From positions 2,062,501 through 2,095,000 of the forward strand of contig WPIO01000035.1 of the NCBI GenBank assembly GCA_009760855.2: DNA of 32,500 nucleotides, given 5' to 3'. The DNA is from Cristatella mucedo. Taxonomy: Eukaryota; Bryozoa; Phylactolaemata; Cristatellidae. How positions within the stretch are numbered: the stretch's first letter is position 1; each line of letters begins with the position of its first letter. The notes below the pieces were generated by a model, which was not told the origin of the DNA, ran no database searches, and worked only from the letters and a program-made list of their open reading frames with translations. Below, one piece after another: positions 32,259 to 32,500 of this stretch. The translations under genes were made by a program, and so were the position numbers.

Positions 32259-32500
32259 TATAAAGCGATTAGTACTAATGCTGGCACCTTAGACGGAGGA
32301 GCCCAGTCCGACTGGGGCCGCGAGATTACAGGTGATTCCTGGTTCAGGAACAGGGACTGTATGGCTTTCGATCCAGGAAAGTGCGTCCGAGACGCACAGC
32401 TACCAGCTTGCCGTCAGCTCCTCGCCTGGGATGTCAAGGTCCACCAGGCAGGCTTCATTATCAGGCCACCGACTACCCAGAGAGCCGATCAGGAAGGGCC
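32259..32500 (+). other. GC-rich block with a continuous open frame running off the window
   Basis: From a stop at 32256-32258 the plus-strand frame stays open to the window end, about 80 codons. It includes W-F-R-N-R-D-C-M-A-F-D-P and later L-L-A-W-D-V-K-V-H-Q-A-G-F. Composition changes sharply from AT-rich to clearly GC-rich after about 32290. There is no ATG near its start and no Ig landmark. It could be the start of another mobile element or a foreign-composition repeat. It is not recognised. Confidence 0.4.

Noticed and set aside
1-32500. CRISPR arrays, operons, riboswitches, phage or plasmid features
   Set aside because: No regularly spaced direct repeats with unique spacers and no prokaryotic gene organisation; spliced exons and LINE/SINE content indicate an animal nuclear genome.

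Overview
This window looks like nuclear DNA of an invertebrate animal, not a bacterium or virus. It is AT-rich (roughly one third G+C by eye) and has no long open frames or operon-like packing. Its short protein-coding pieces are flanked by AG acceptors and GT donors, and they lie among decayed LINE retrotransposons, two tRNA-derived SINE-like elements and long microsatellites. The LINE type and low GC would fit a flatworm or another lophotrochozoan, but nothing here fixes the species.

One gene explains the real coding content. Five plus-strand exons, at 5541-5909, 8074-8379, 15394-15765, 18774-19088 and 26637-27008, encode two alternating kinds of Ig-like extracellular domain in the order A1-B1-A2-B2-A3. 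All five are symmetric phase 1-1 exons of whole-codon length (123, 102, 124, 105 and 124 codons). Spliced in order they give 578 codons with no stop. A domains share an adjacent Cys-Cys pair, a Trp, a YGRK-type motif, a third Cys and a final I-x-C. B domains share C-x-L-P-D, F-I-x-x-T-W and P-G-N...I-x-C. Every exon carries at least one N-glycosylation sequon, which suggests a secreted or surface protein. The A-B pair repeats with a genomic period of about 10-11 kb. No signal-peptide exon, membrane-anchor exon or 3' end is visible, so the gene probably continues on both sides of the window. I do not recognise the protein.

Layout: 1-5540 is upstream sequence (probably intron) loaded with four 3'-end LINE fragments, two of them head to head. 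5541-8379 holds A1 and B1, with a compound AT/TG microsatellite in the intron between them. 8380-15393 is a 7-kb intron with LINE tails and two SINE-like copies. 15394-19088 holds A2 and B2, with a 12-bp minisatellite just before B2. 19089-26636 is a 7.5-kb intron with one minus-strand LINE fragment. 26637-27008 is A3. After A3, about 28420-30545 is the longest LINE copy, with a decayed but readable reverse-transcriptase ORF. The last 240 bases are unusually GC-rich and open in one frame.

The LINE copies belong to one CR1/L2/Rex1-like group. They share the C-terminal end of the ORF, a 3' stem-loop and a TTA-type microsatellite tail. All copies seen are broken. No tRNA, rRNA, CRISPR, promoter or terminator could be supported.
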